NCBI GenBank assembly: GCA_964020085.1
Contig: OZ026604.1
Coordinates: forward strand, 4,749,467-4,813,466
Direction: 5' to 3'
Source of the DNA: Micromussa lordhowensis
Lineage: Eukaryota; Cnidaria; Anthozoa; Scleractinia; Lobophylliidae
Length of the DNA stretch: 64,000 bases
This document shows positions 31,826 to 42,235 of this stretch, piece after piece. The position numbers were made by a program, and so were the translations under genes. Numbering within the stretch: position 1 is the stretch's first letter; every line of letters starts with the position of its first letter. Below the pieces are notes generated by a model. It was not told where the DNA came from and ran no database searches. It saw only the letters and a list, made by a program, of their open reading frames with translations.

Positions 31826-31873
31826 CACAAATTTACACCCCGTATTGGTGTTCCACTGGGGTGTAAATTTGTG
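31826..31873. repeat. Hairpin at the palindrome border
   Basis: CACAAATTTACACCCC and its exact inverse GGGGTGTAAATTTGTG are separated by 16 bp. The right palindrome arm begins inside the second half (GTGTGGTCAGC at about 31869), so the inversion breakpoint coincides with this hairpin. Confidence 0.75.
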
Positions 31874-32113
31874 TGGTCAGCTATACAAAGAGGAGTAGAG
31901 GACGCGGTCTGTAAGAATATTAAGCACAACGTCAGCGCGACGTCTTCAGGCGGGGCCAAGGGGCGAATTTTTTTGTCCAATCTCAGCCCGATTCTTTACA
32001 ATAGATCTTGACTTATGTTGTTTTGACTAGGCAAACAATATTGATCTATTTATAAACTAAACATATTCGAATTCCCTTTTAGGGTTAATGACCGAAGTAA
32101 ATGAAGCGAAAAA

Positions 32114-32335
32114 ATGAAAATTCAAATACTCCCCACACAAATTGGCTATCAGCATATGTCAAAGAAGCTGGGAGAAAAGGAACAGTCTCGACCGAAACCC
32201 CGGTACCGAAACGGACGGAACGAGGAAAACATCGTTCAAAACCGAGAGCGAATTAGTTTGCTCCTGTTGAACGACGAAAATCCACTCTCCCCACCCCCCT
32301 CCCCGCCGCCTCGCCAAAAATTAAAAATGAGATGA
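32114..32335 (+). CDS. Doubtful 73-aa mirrored small ORF (right arm)
   Basis: Counterpart of 29312-29533; differs at two adjacent residues (GE for EA). Same caveats apply. Confidence 0.2.
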   Translation: MKIQILPTQIGYQHMSKKLGEKEQSRPKPRYRNGRNEENIVQNRERISLLLLNDENPLSPPPSPPPRQKLKMR

Positions 32336-32816
32336 TAAGATGTCACATAGCGGCCGATCACAAACAGAAGGAAACGAAGGTCAAATTTGGTATTAATGGA
32401 TGATAGAAACCAGTCGCAATTGTCTTCTCTCGCCTTCTTTCCCTGGGCTTCTTGTACCTTACCTGTTGGGGATGAAGAATTTCCAAGGAGAGAAACTTGA
32501 CCATGAGCTTTCATAAACTTTGGAAGAACCCACGAAGAGGTAAATTTTCTTTCCTAAAAAAGATTTTCTTGCATGAGGCGGGGCTGGAATTTGGCAACTC
32601 GTAACGGGCATAGTTACATGTGGGCGACATCAGGTTGCATGCAAAGTTGTTGTAGCACAGACACTACCGCTGACTCACCTATTTTAGCCTTCATGTTTTT
32701 CACTTTCTCCTCTAGCGTTTCTGCTCAAGTAAAGTGAAAAGGGTCATCGGGGATCACGATTCATGAAAGCGATAACAGACACATTGCCGTCTTTGCCTTT
32801 CCATACTGTTGACAAG

Positions 32817-33767
32817 ATGTCTAGTAGTGATGAGTTTGGCCGTCAGATTCTCTCCTACTGCACTACTGAGCGGATGCTTAATGCTGCGCCAGAACCTGGT
32901 CTGGACTTAACCACAACATCCGCTCACAGCGCTCAAGCGATTCTTGATTACTGGACTCCAGCACGAATAGCGTCCGCACAACCTGAGGAACATGCATACG
33001 GTGAACACGTCAAGACTGCACAAGGTGTTGCATCTATGACGATTGTTCCTGACTCCAAAGTGAAAACGTTTCCGTACAAAAGCGTGGGAAAATTGTTCTA
33101 CGTTAAAGGTGGCCCTTCAGGTGAAAGAGAGAGCTTTGCTTCTGCTTGGGTTGCAAATACTTCATCGCAGCTTCACGTTGTTATGACTGCGGCACACTGC
33201 CTGGAAAGGGACAACAATCGAGCGCAGAAAATTCTTTTTATTCCTGGTTTTATTGCTCCAAGTACAAGACCTTTTGGAAGTTATCCTCAAGAACCGGGAG
33301 GCCGAGGAGAAGTATGGATTGTTCACCCAAACTGGGACCCCAATAACATGCAAGCTAAGTATGATTTGGGCGTGATAAGACTTGACAAGGACCCAGATAT
33401 TGGAAAGTATGTCGATGAGGTGGTGCTTCCAATTCAAGTATTAACACATCAGCAGTGTACACCAATTTCCGAATGGAATTCTATTGGATATCCTATGGCA
33501 AGTAGTGAGAACCCCAGTGGCAAGATGGCGGAGCTGAGTGGTACCTTCTGCAGGATGAGCAGTGATGGTGAATCTTTCAACAAATATGGCACACTTCCAC
33601 AGGGTACAGATGGTGGACCATGGATCCTTGATGGTTCAAATGATTCATCCAGTGGCGTGCAAACTGGAAATGACCTCAATTACCAATGTGCATTGTCCCC
33701 ATGCTTCATCCAAACCCATTTAGAGGATTTGATCAAGTCCTTCAAATTCATGACTTGTACTGAATAA
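32817..33767 (+). CDS. V8/trypsin-like serine protease homolog, Ser to Asp (right arm)
   Basis: Mirror copy of 27866-28816, 316 aa from MSSSDEF. An in-frame ATG 54 bases upstream (32763) exists only in this copy through a CACG to CATG change. The same catalytic defect is present (GTDGGPW, D265), with H127 and D183 kept. The first N-terminal motif reads SYCTTERM, with the conserved Trp changed to Cys. Other differences from the left copy: V159E, R212Q, L311F. Likely enzymatically inactive; role unknown. Confidence 0.8.
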   Translation: MSSSDEFGRQILSYCTTERMLNAAPEPGLDLTTTSAHSAQAILDYWTPARIASAQPEEHAYGEHVKTAQGVASMTIVPDSKVKTFPYKSVGKLFYVKGGPSGERESFASAWVANTSSQLHVVMTAAHCLERDNNRAQKILFIPGFIAPSTRPFGSYPQEPGGRGEVWIVHPNWDPNNMQAKYDLGVIRLDKDPDIGKYVDEVVLPIQVLTHQQCTPISEWNSIGYPMASSENPSGKMAELSGTFCRMSSDGESFNKYGTLPQGTDGGPWILDGSNDSSSGVQTGNDLNYQCALSPCFIQTHLEDLIKSFKFMTCTE

Positions 33768-34199
33768 GACCAACAAGTAACATAACAATGATATAACATA
33801 AAGGTAAAAAAGGAGACCTAACGGAGGCCTCAGCCGCCAAAACTAGGGTTGACCTCAACCAAAGAGACCTAAGAGTGTCAGGTGGCGCCGGAAGGTGCTA
33901 GGGTTATCTAGGGCCTAACCAAAGAGACCTAGGGTTCACCAGCCAACTAGCACCCGCTTCACCACAGCCGAGACCTATCAACACTTCAAAAGAGACCTAG
34001 GGTTCACCAGCCAACTAGCAAGAGACCTAGGGTTACTTTGAGTCATTTTCAAGGGGGCGCCGGAGGAGCTAGGGTTAACCACCTTGAGGTGTGGTGAAGG
34101 TGGTGAAGAGGGGTTGTCACGTCATTTTTCTCGAAGTTTTATTGGTGACCATCTTGGAAAGGGGGAGGAGGCAGGATAATTCAGAACATGTCATACTAC

Positions 34200-36408
34200 T
34201 GCCAGCATTATCTGAAAGCTGTAAAAGCAAGTTACTTACTTGACAAAGTTTTCTATTTAGTTCTCAACCTTCAATCATGAATGTGCAACTACTGTAACCA
34301 AAGCCCGGGGGAGTGCTCCCTCATATGGTCTATATAGGTATTTGGGTCCCAAAGGGTATGGTTTTTCAGCTATTTTGGTCATAAATAGGGTATCGATTTT
34401 GGTTGTAAATAGGATATGGTTTTTGCATTCGTCTTGAGCTGGGTATATTTTTTGAGAAGCTACCTTTTCATCATCATCAATAAGATCATCAGCCAAAGCA
34501 GTCATGCATAGGACATCAAATTTTTGGTTAGGTCATAATAGGGTAAGGGAAAAATCACAGGTTTTGGTTATAAATAGGGTAAGGGTTTTGGGAAGCGGGC
34601 CGCACACCTCTACCCAATTTTTCTGCGAGTACCCCCCAGAAACCAAGGCCACCTAACAAAATGTTCTACAAATTTAACTAACAAACGTAGAGGTTAACTA
34701 TAGTTTTCCAACAAATTATCCATGTAATCAAGCTGTACATGTACATTTGCAGTTCCAGAAAATATACATACTCTCCCACAGAAGGTATTAGAATTTCCTG
34801 GGGGGAAAAAATAAAGAAATGTATGACACTTAATTGGAATTTCCAGAGGAGTGGGGTGGGGGTCTTAGGAAAAAATACCTTCCATGGAAAAGGTATGGAT
34901 TTTTTTTGGAACTACACATTACAAAGGCATGATGTATACACCTGCCAAGTTCTTCTGAGTCAAAGGCCCGCAATATTGGTCCCCGCAATATCCAATAAAG
35001 ATTTCCAAAGGCATTCCAAATTAGAGTTTCCCAGTCTTAGTTCTTAGGAAGTGTTTTGCTATTAATAAACCCTTGTTATACCACAAATGATTTGCTTGTT
35101 GGCACTCTATCGAAAGGTACACCTAGTTTATAATATGATGGTCGAAGGAAAAATCCAATTTAGACTTGTGAGGACTAACTTTTTCCATGTAAGTGTAAGA
35201 TTGAATTCATTCACTACTTTTTTGCTTATGCAAAAAAAATGCAGTCATCTGCAAAAAGCTGGTTCACAAATGACACCAAATACAGTGTAAACCTCTATTT
35301 AACGAACCTCTAGATAACAAAGCCTTTGGTGTAATGAATTTTATTATTCACAAATTGTAACACTATCCAAATATGGTCATGATGCTCTTGAACAGTGATG
35401 TTGAAATTTGTAGAGCTCCCATATTCCCTTGGAATTAAAGTGTTTTTTTGGAATTAAAGTTTCACCTTTCAATCATGTTCAGAATAAACTGGCTGATGTG
35501 AACACTATATTTTGCTGTAAAACATGTTTGATCAGTTGTGTCAGACTAACAAGTCTTCATCCAACTTGTGAGTATAGTCACAGATACAAGAAACCTTGTG
35601 ATCCTAGCTATTTCTTAACAAAGTTTGTTTCATGTGAATACCATTCTCTGAGTATAACAAATTTGTTCTTAACAATAAATTTGTTTTTAAGCAAGGTCAG
35701 AGTCTGTATGACAATCTTCATATATATAGGTTTCTGAATTTGTTTCATTTTTTGTTTACTTTAGAATATATCATTCTACTTCTAACACTGGCTGTAAAAC
35801 ATTGTACCAAACTATCACCTGTTTGAACAACTTAAAATAACATATTATAACTGTAACAAATGTTCACTAGCAAGACATAACAGGCTACTTTCCTACATCA
35901 AACATCCTTGATAGCTAATACCCCCCAAATAAGGCCCAAAAAGTCTTCTTGACACAAGTTTAAATCTCCTTTTGTCCATAGATCCAAACAAGCAACTTCC
36001 TTAGTACACATTTTTTTATGAGGAAATAACATTTTGCAAATCTTAGGCTGAGTCCACACTGTGTGGGAGAAATTTGAAAATCCAGCTTATTTCTTCAGTT
36101 AGGCCTACCGTCCACACTAATCCCTCATGAAAACAAAGCCTTTTTAAAATCCTCTTCAAACCGGAAGAATTTGAAAACGCCAGCCTTGCATTTTAGTGTG
36201 GAGAAAACATTCTGAAAACAGCTTTTCGAAAACAATGACATCACAAAAATCATGTGATTTCCCTGTCCAAGTTTTCCTCAAACACAAATCCAAACTGGCC
36301 GATGATTGATGCATTTTCGCACTTCTCCAGTGTAGTGTAGATGGAAAACATTTGATGCATTTTCAAAGTGTTTTCAAATTTCTCCGGCGTAGTATGAATG
36401 GCACCTTA
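34200..36408. repeat. Duplicated block, copy C (inverted)
   Basis: Inverted relative to copies A and B. It ends inside the GTGTGGAC MITE, before the DAPP1 exon would appear. At 36409-36478 a 'gaagttttattggcggccat' segment repeats, in direct orientation, the sequence at 34137-34200, then FBXL15 flank begins. Confidence 0.85.
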
Positions 36409-36543
36409 CGAAGTTTTATTGGCGGCCATCTTGGAAAAGGGGGAGGAGGCAGGATAATTCAGACCATGTCATACTACTCTGGCAACCATTAAGACAAGAC
36501 CATCACTACCACTGTTAACAAGAGTGATTAGCACAGACTTTTC

Positions 36544-36781
36544 CTGGGCCGGGTTGTTCAAAAGCCGATTAATGCTAACCCGGGATTAAAAGTTAACGGA
36601 AGTAAGAATTTTTCTGTTATAAATATGTCTTTCACTGCTTATGTCTTGTGTAGTTTGAGATTATTCAAACTCAAAACTGAAGGACAAACAGAAAAAAATC
36701 ACCAAAAAGTTGCAAATTCACGATCAAAATTCGAGCTAACCCTTGGTTAGCTTAACAGGGCTTTGAACAACCCGGCCCTGG
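36544..36781. mobile_element. MITE with GGGTTGTTCAAAGCC ends, FBXL15 copy 2 side
   Basis: Orthologous in position to 16563-16794: same element and same distance from the FBXL15 stop region, so it predates the duplication. Confidence 0.75.
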
Positions 36782-36874
36782 AGAACTAGCCTGTGTCACA
36801 GCTCTCCCTGGAAAAAATCGGAGAGATTTTTTTTTTCCGGGGAGAGGCGGCTGTGACACAGGCTACTGGAGAAC

Positions 36875-37771
36875 TCAGATGTTTAAGTTGACCATGGGGA
36901 TGCGCCAATCTCTCTGTTCTGGGTATTCATTTGGGCCAACTGGCATATTTGTCCACTTGGCCTGCTCCACATCGATCTTCACCCCTCTTAACCTCAATCT
37001 GGCTAAACTTGCCTCGGAAATATCTCTGCAATCCTTAACTTCCAGGATTGTTAGAAAAGGGCAGTATTCCCCGACCATTTTCACAGCAGAATTGGACACC
37101 CGCCAGCAACCTCTCATTCCAAGATGTGACAGTTTAGGACAAGACTTAGCGATTACTCGAATACAGTTATCGCTAACACCGTAGCAATCGTCTAGAACGA
37201 GGGTCTTCAAGCCACTACAACACGAAGCTAGAGACGAAACACACGAGTCTATTACGTCCCAACAGCCAGTGAGATCGACGTGTTCAAGGCTGTTGCAACA
37301 CAGGGATACCTGCGTAATTGCATCGGAAGAAACCCAGCGACATTCTCGTAACTTTAACACTTTCAAACCCCGGTTACAGTCCGCCACAGTGAACAGCGCA
37401 AAGTTTGTTAAACCTGAACAAGCAGTGAGATCTAACTCGCAGAGTCGTGTATTTCGCTTTAAGATTTCTACCAAGACGCTATCATAAAGCCAGCTTTTGC
37501 AGTTCTTCAAACTCAGCCGACGCAATGAGAAATTTGATTTGGTTATCAACATCAAAGCACTAGACGTGAGGCGAGATGAAACTTGACTGCAGTCGAGAAC
37601 TCTTTGCCAAGCAAAGTACGAATCACAAGCATCCCGGCAGAATTTACACACTTTCCTGAAATTAAAGAGTTGTGGTATGGTAAAATGAGGAAATATATGA
37701 AGAAACACCACATCTTCCCAAGGAAGACTAGCGAAATTCGACCGGGAAAACGAGGAACGAACATCCGCCAT
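36875..37771 (-). CDS. FBXL15: FBXL15-like F-box/LRR protein, copy 2, full length
   Basis: Single exon, 298 aa. F-box at residues 15-50 (LPWEDVVFLHIFPHF), then leucine-rich repeats with CxxL-type cysteines (CELDLTACSGLTN, LEHVDLTGCWDVI, LKTLVLDDCYGVS, LSHLGMRGCWRVS), the conserved segment RLRLRGVKIDVEQAKW and a tail ending VNLNI, which resembles the end of vertebrate FBXL15. Predicted SCF ubiquitin-ligase receptor. This appears to be the functional copy. Its 5' flank (37775-38300) differs from copy 1. Confidence 0.9.
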   Translation of the reverse strand: MADVRSSFSRSNFASLPWEDVVFLHIFPHFTIPQLFNFRKVCKFCRDACDSYFAWQRVLDCSQVSSRLTSSALMLITKSNFSLRRLSLKNCKSWLYDSVLVEILKRNTRLCELDLTACSGLTNFALFTVADCNRGLKVLKLRECRWVSSDAITQVSLCCNSLEHVDLTGCWDVIDSCVSSLASCCSGLKTLVLDDCYGVSDNCIRVIAKSCPKLSHLGMRGCWRVSNSAVKMVGEYCPFLTILEVKDCRDISEASLARLRLRGVKIDVEQAKWTNMPVGPNEYPEQRDWRIPMVNLNI

Positions 37772-39937
37772 CTTGGTTTATTTATGAACCCTGGGGACGA
37801 AGGGAATCTGGGAACTAGTCAACCTCGTGCCATGCTGAATCGGACAATCTTGTGCAGCGAGAGCCACTTTCCCAGATAAGATTCGGTACCTCCATGTAAA
37901 AAATATACTGGATCACAACCCTCCCTTTTGCTATTCTCTTTGTCGTTATCTGAAAGAACATAAGTTTCGTAGCCGGTATATTGATCATCAGTGCTACCTG
38001 TTTGATTGCATCTGATTGCGAAACAATGTTTTGTGCTTCTTTGCTGTATATTTAAAAATCGCGGGCCTTAGAAAAGAGGCTTGTGCATGCTAAGTTGTTG
38101 ATTTCAATCGTCTCTTTTCACTCTTTTGTTTGCCGTATTGTTGTTGTCGCAATTACCAACTTGCCGATTACGTCATCGGATGTGATATTTCGCGCACACT
38201 GGCGCGGCAATGTTGATCCACTTGTGGGTCACTTGAGGTTGGTATAGTTATACTGCGTCATCGAAACAACAACATTTTTCGTTTCAGTCTAGTTGCTTTG
38301 ATCTGATACTACAGTTTTTTCACTTTCACCCATATTGATTGGGCCGTCAAACAGCTAATTATATCTTGAACAGATACAGATACAGTGTCGTCACTTCGAA
38401 CTGTCAATTATAAATTCCATAAAAGGGATATTGTTTTCAATAAGAACTTGAATCATTTCCGTTCTCTGTCTGACATGTGCCCCAGCTTTGCTGCAAATGT
38501 GACCTCCGGGAATGAATTGAACGTTTTGATTCTCGCCAATTCTTTGTGATAATTCTTTGTGATAATACAATCACAAGAACACCAACCTCTTTCGACCGTG
38601 ACCGGCGAATTCACTCATCTATTTCGTCCACCTCACTACACGGCAGGTTCTTTGCATTTTCTTTGGACAGATTGGGCAGGTTCTCTTCGTACCAGACAGA
38701 GAGCGGAGAGTATAGAAGGTCCTAACGTTTGGCAAGGCGAGGTGTGAAGGTATGTTACTAAAACTAAACGATATTTTCACCTTTATTCAGCGGTTATTAC
38801 AAGACTGTCCTTTTGCTAATAAGTCTTCCTTTGTGCGAAAGAGTTTTGCTTTCCCAAGAATAGCAATTAATTTCCTTTAGTGATGACTTCATCGTATGTG
38901 TATTAGCCTGCATTAATTTATATTTCACTGATTTTGTAATTTCGTACAAACTAAGTCTATAAAGTAATTCAAAGTTATCATAAATTTAGATTGATAGGCT
39001 ATGTTTCAGCGATACGTCTCGTCGACTTTTGTTTTCGTTCTTTATGAATTATAACCAACCCGTATTTTAACAGTTCAGCATATTACAGTACTATGATTAT
39101 TAGGTAGCATTTTGACGTTCATGTTATTATATTTACTACTCTCAGGGGCGCTTCTGAAAAGTTCTTTCACAGCTGGCGAGAAAGTCGAGAGAGGTTTAAA
39201 TGTCTTTTGTATTTACAATCCGCTGCGATTTGGCAGTCATTCTAAGCAGAACGTAAACTTAAATCAAAGCAAATATCCCTGCCGTGCTAAGTTATTACCA
39301 TTACAACAATTTCAAAGGACTCGTGAAAACAAAAATTGGGTTGCTGGCGAATTAGCATTTAAACAATCAAAAAAGCTTCATTTAATTGCATTTCACGAGC
39401 TTTAATCCCAGAACTTTGAAATATTTTTTTTTAAGGAGAATATTTTCTGCGCAAGAAGTTTGTAAGGTGTGTAAACTCAGTAGAAACGGAACACTGGTTT
39501 CAGTCGTCAAGGAATCTAGCCCATAAATAATATTTATTTGTCACAGAAAAATAAATAACAACATCGGTTGTTTTAAGCTCTGATGGACAGTACGGAATCA
39601 ATACATACTGATATTTTAGAACAGCATCAATATTTTTCTACTACTCGGAATAATATATATTTGTATAGGTAATCATACGGTTTCGAGTTCAATTTGGAAT
39701 TAATTTGCACGAGTGAGTTTTTCAAAAAGCTGAAATTGCACGAGCCGCTTCGATTAATAATACAAACCTGAAAAAATCCGCGCAGAAAAATTGCCGGAAA
39801 TTACCATTTTTTCGCATTCGAGAAAACTTTTTTCAGAGTTTCCGAACAAAAATTTTTGTCACTGCTTTACATGATATCATTGGCCTACAAAATTTCTCAT
39901 TGTCTTTCTGCCAATCATTATCCAGAATTACGATGTG

Positions 39938-40003
39938 TAATTTGCACTGGTGTTACACTTTTTGCACCGGTGTTACACTTTTTGCACTGGTGTTACACCT
40001 AAA
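39938..40003. repeat. 21-bp tandem repeat, three units
   Basis: Three near-identical units of 'ttgcactggtgttacact' plus ttt follow one another; one unit has accgg for actgg. Confidence 0.85.
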
Positions 40004-40570
40004 CTGCATTGCTCTCAGCCAATTTTTTCATGTGTATTATTAGAAATTCGTTCCACCACAATGCAGGATGACTTTCAATAAGTAAATTTTAACTTTGCAA
40101 AGAAAACAATTAAGTTATATCCCACTGGAAAACCTTTGGCTCCAATAAGCGTTTTTGCCATAATTTTTGCCAAAGATAATTTTAGAACACTGACTCACTT
40201 TTGCCTTACTTCGCTGCACGGTTGAGAAAAAACACACACTCCTCCACTGAAAGGCTTCCAAACGATAAGATGGAGAGGGAGGGGAGGGAAGGGTTAAAGT
40301 CATACCCCTATTCTCGCCCGGGCGAAAACCATAACATACGAATTATAAACTCTGTATAAGAAACAAGTGCAAATTAAATCTTAGCCTTCGGTTTCGAACC
40401 GGATTCCTTGTTTTTCTATTCATCTCTAGATGCTTGTTCGTTACACTAGATAATCAGATTTTTAATTTTTAGCTATTTCTTCTTCTCTGTCCTAAACAGA
40501 CAATCTTGGTTCCAGACTGCGCACATTTCAGGCTCCGTCCAAAATTTGAAAATGTAGCTGTATTAGTACG

Positions 40571-40888
40571 GTTAGGCCTACCGTCCCGGCACACTAATCC
40601 GTCACGAAAACGGAAGTTTTCGAAAACGCTCTTCAAAACGGTGGAATTTGAAAACGCCGGCTTTTATTTGCGGTTTAGTGTAGACAAAAAAACATTTTGA
40701 AAAGGGATTGGACCTCTTCAAAAACGACGAGTTCACGATAATCATGCAATTCCCCTGCCTCAAACACAAATCCAAAATGACCTATGATTGTTCCGTTATT
40801 AAGTTCTCCGACGTAGTGTAGACGGAAAATATTCGGTGCGTTTTCGGGGTAAAAACACCGTTTTCAAATTTCTCCGGCGTGTGGACTT
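40571..40888. mobile_element. Diverged copy of the GTGTGGAC MITE
   Basis: Same order of words as 36052-36408 ('ttaggcctaccgtcc', 'aatttgaaaacgcc', 'caaacacaaatccaaa', 'ttttcaaatttctccggcg') with many substitutions, so an older insertion. Confidence 0.7.
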
Positions 40889-42235
40889 TTCGCCATGTTC
40901 GCGTGACTAAAAGACCGGAAGCTTCATCCGTACACTTTTCGCGTGACTAAAAAACCGGAAACTCTTCATTCGTACGAGTCAACGCCTGCCATCAGATGCA
41001 GACCACATCATCGATTGTCTGTTCCACTTCTTTCACCGAACCAGGCCCACACAAGTCATGAAGATCACCTCTTTGCCCTGAAATCCACATACAAAATCCT
41101 CCGCATGTCGCGGGCGTGAGACAACTGAAACTTTGTCATGTCCCCGACTGGCCTGTAATGTCTCTACCCAAATCCCCAGCCGAGAGACGTGGCTTAGGCT
41201 TAGGGCGAGAGGTGACTGGCATTTCAGGCTACCCGACTCGTCTCCAACGAGATGGCCGGGAAAGGAGAGCCCCGGAAAGACATGATGGTACGGCCATATA
41301 TACTGCATAAATACAGTATATACATTGCTAGGGTCTTTCAAAAGAGTCCCGTGTGGAGATGAATAATGAGAGATAGTATGTTTTAAGCAATGTTTTGAGT
41401 TTCTCCAGGGCCTTTTTTTAAATCCTACGCTTACGGAGTTTTTTTGCCCTCTAGGCTTTGAAGTTCGGCCTTAATTAAAAAACCTGAAATACGCAGTCAA
41501 TCTATGCACTCTACACTCTATACACTTGATTGCAGTCAAATGAAATGTTTGTTTTCCTTTTGTGTGCTAAGTTCCTGTCATAAGTCTATAACACTTAGCT
41601 GTAAAATCTGAAAATTGTACATATTGTCAAATACTAGCTGTTGTTTATTTTTTCAAAAGATGAAAACCTCGCCGTGATTTTTTGTTTTTGTGTGACGATC
41701 TAAGACCTTGGTCAACCATTTTCACACGGGAAAAAATAGAAACGTTTCTAAATCCGTTCTTGCCCAGCCAAGACATTTTTTAATCATTAAAAAAAATGAA
41801 ATAGTCTTCCTTGGAGGTATTTAAGTGAGATGCAAGTATCGTGTTACCGTTTCGGTCGGCTGCGAAATTTTTACGACGAAGGCATATATCACATATTTTG
41901 TGTTCGCATTAAAATATGCAAGAAGAAAGGTTGCAAAAAACTGTGACGGCAAAAAAAGAAGATAATTTGAATTTGTTATTTCTACCACGGAGACAACTTC
42001 CGAATTATCTTAATGTAATTTCATTGTTATTCACGGCTATTAGCGAATGTAAAAACTCTATATTCACATAAGAGCAACTGAGCATTTGTTTTGATTGGCT
42101 GAATTTTCCCGCCATAAGCCTCGAGACGCAACACATTTTTGACAGCGAAAATCGCCAAACAGCTGTTTTTTTCAATTCGCGTCTATGGCGTCCGCATTTT
42201 GACGACGCCAAATCTAACATTTTTGAGTTTGTTCT

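Larger units (their letters stand above)
31869..36408. repeat. Right arm of large palindrome
   Basis: Reverse complement of 24497-29777 with scattered substitutions and one large deletion near 35400 filled with 'ggaattaaagt' repeats. Includes block copy C (34200-36408). Confidence 0.9.
37775..42235. other. Long gene-poor interval
   Basis: No supported coding gene. A GC-richer stretch at 38580-38750 ends in a good donor (GAAG|gtatgt) and might be a 5' untranslated exon of a downstream gene. A 95-codon frame at 39121-39405 begins with a hydrophobic run (MLLYLLLSGALL) but has no support. The stretch also holds the tandem repeat at 39938 and the MITE at 40571. Confidence 0.5.
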
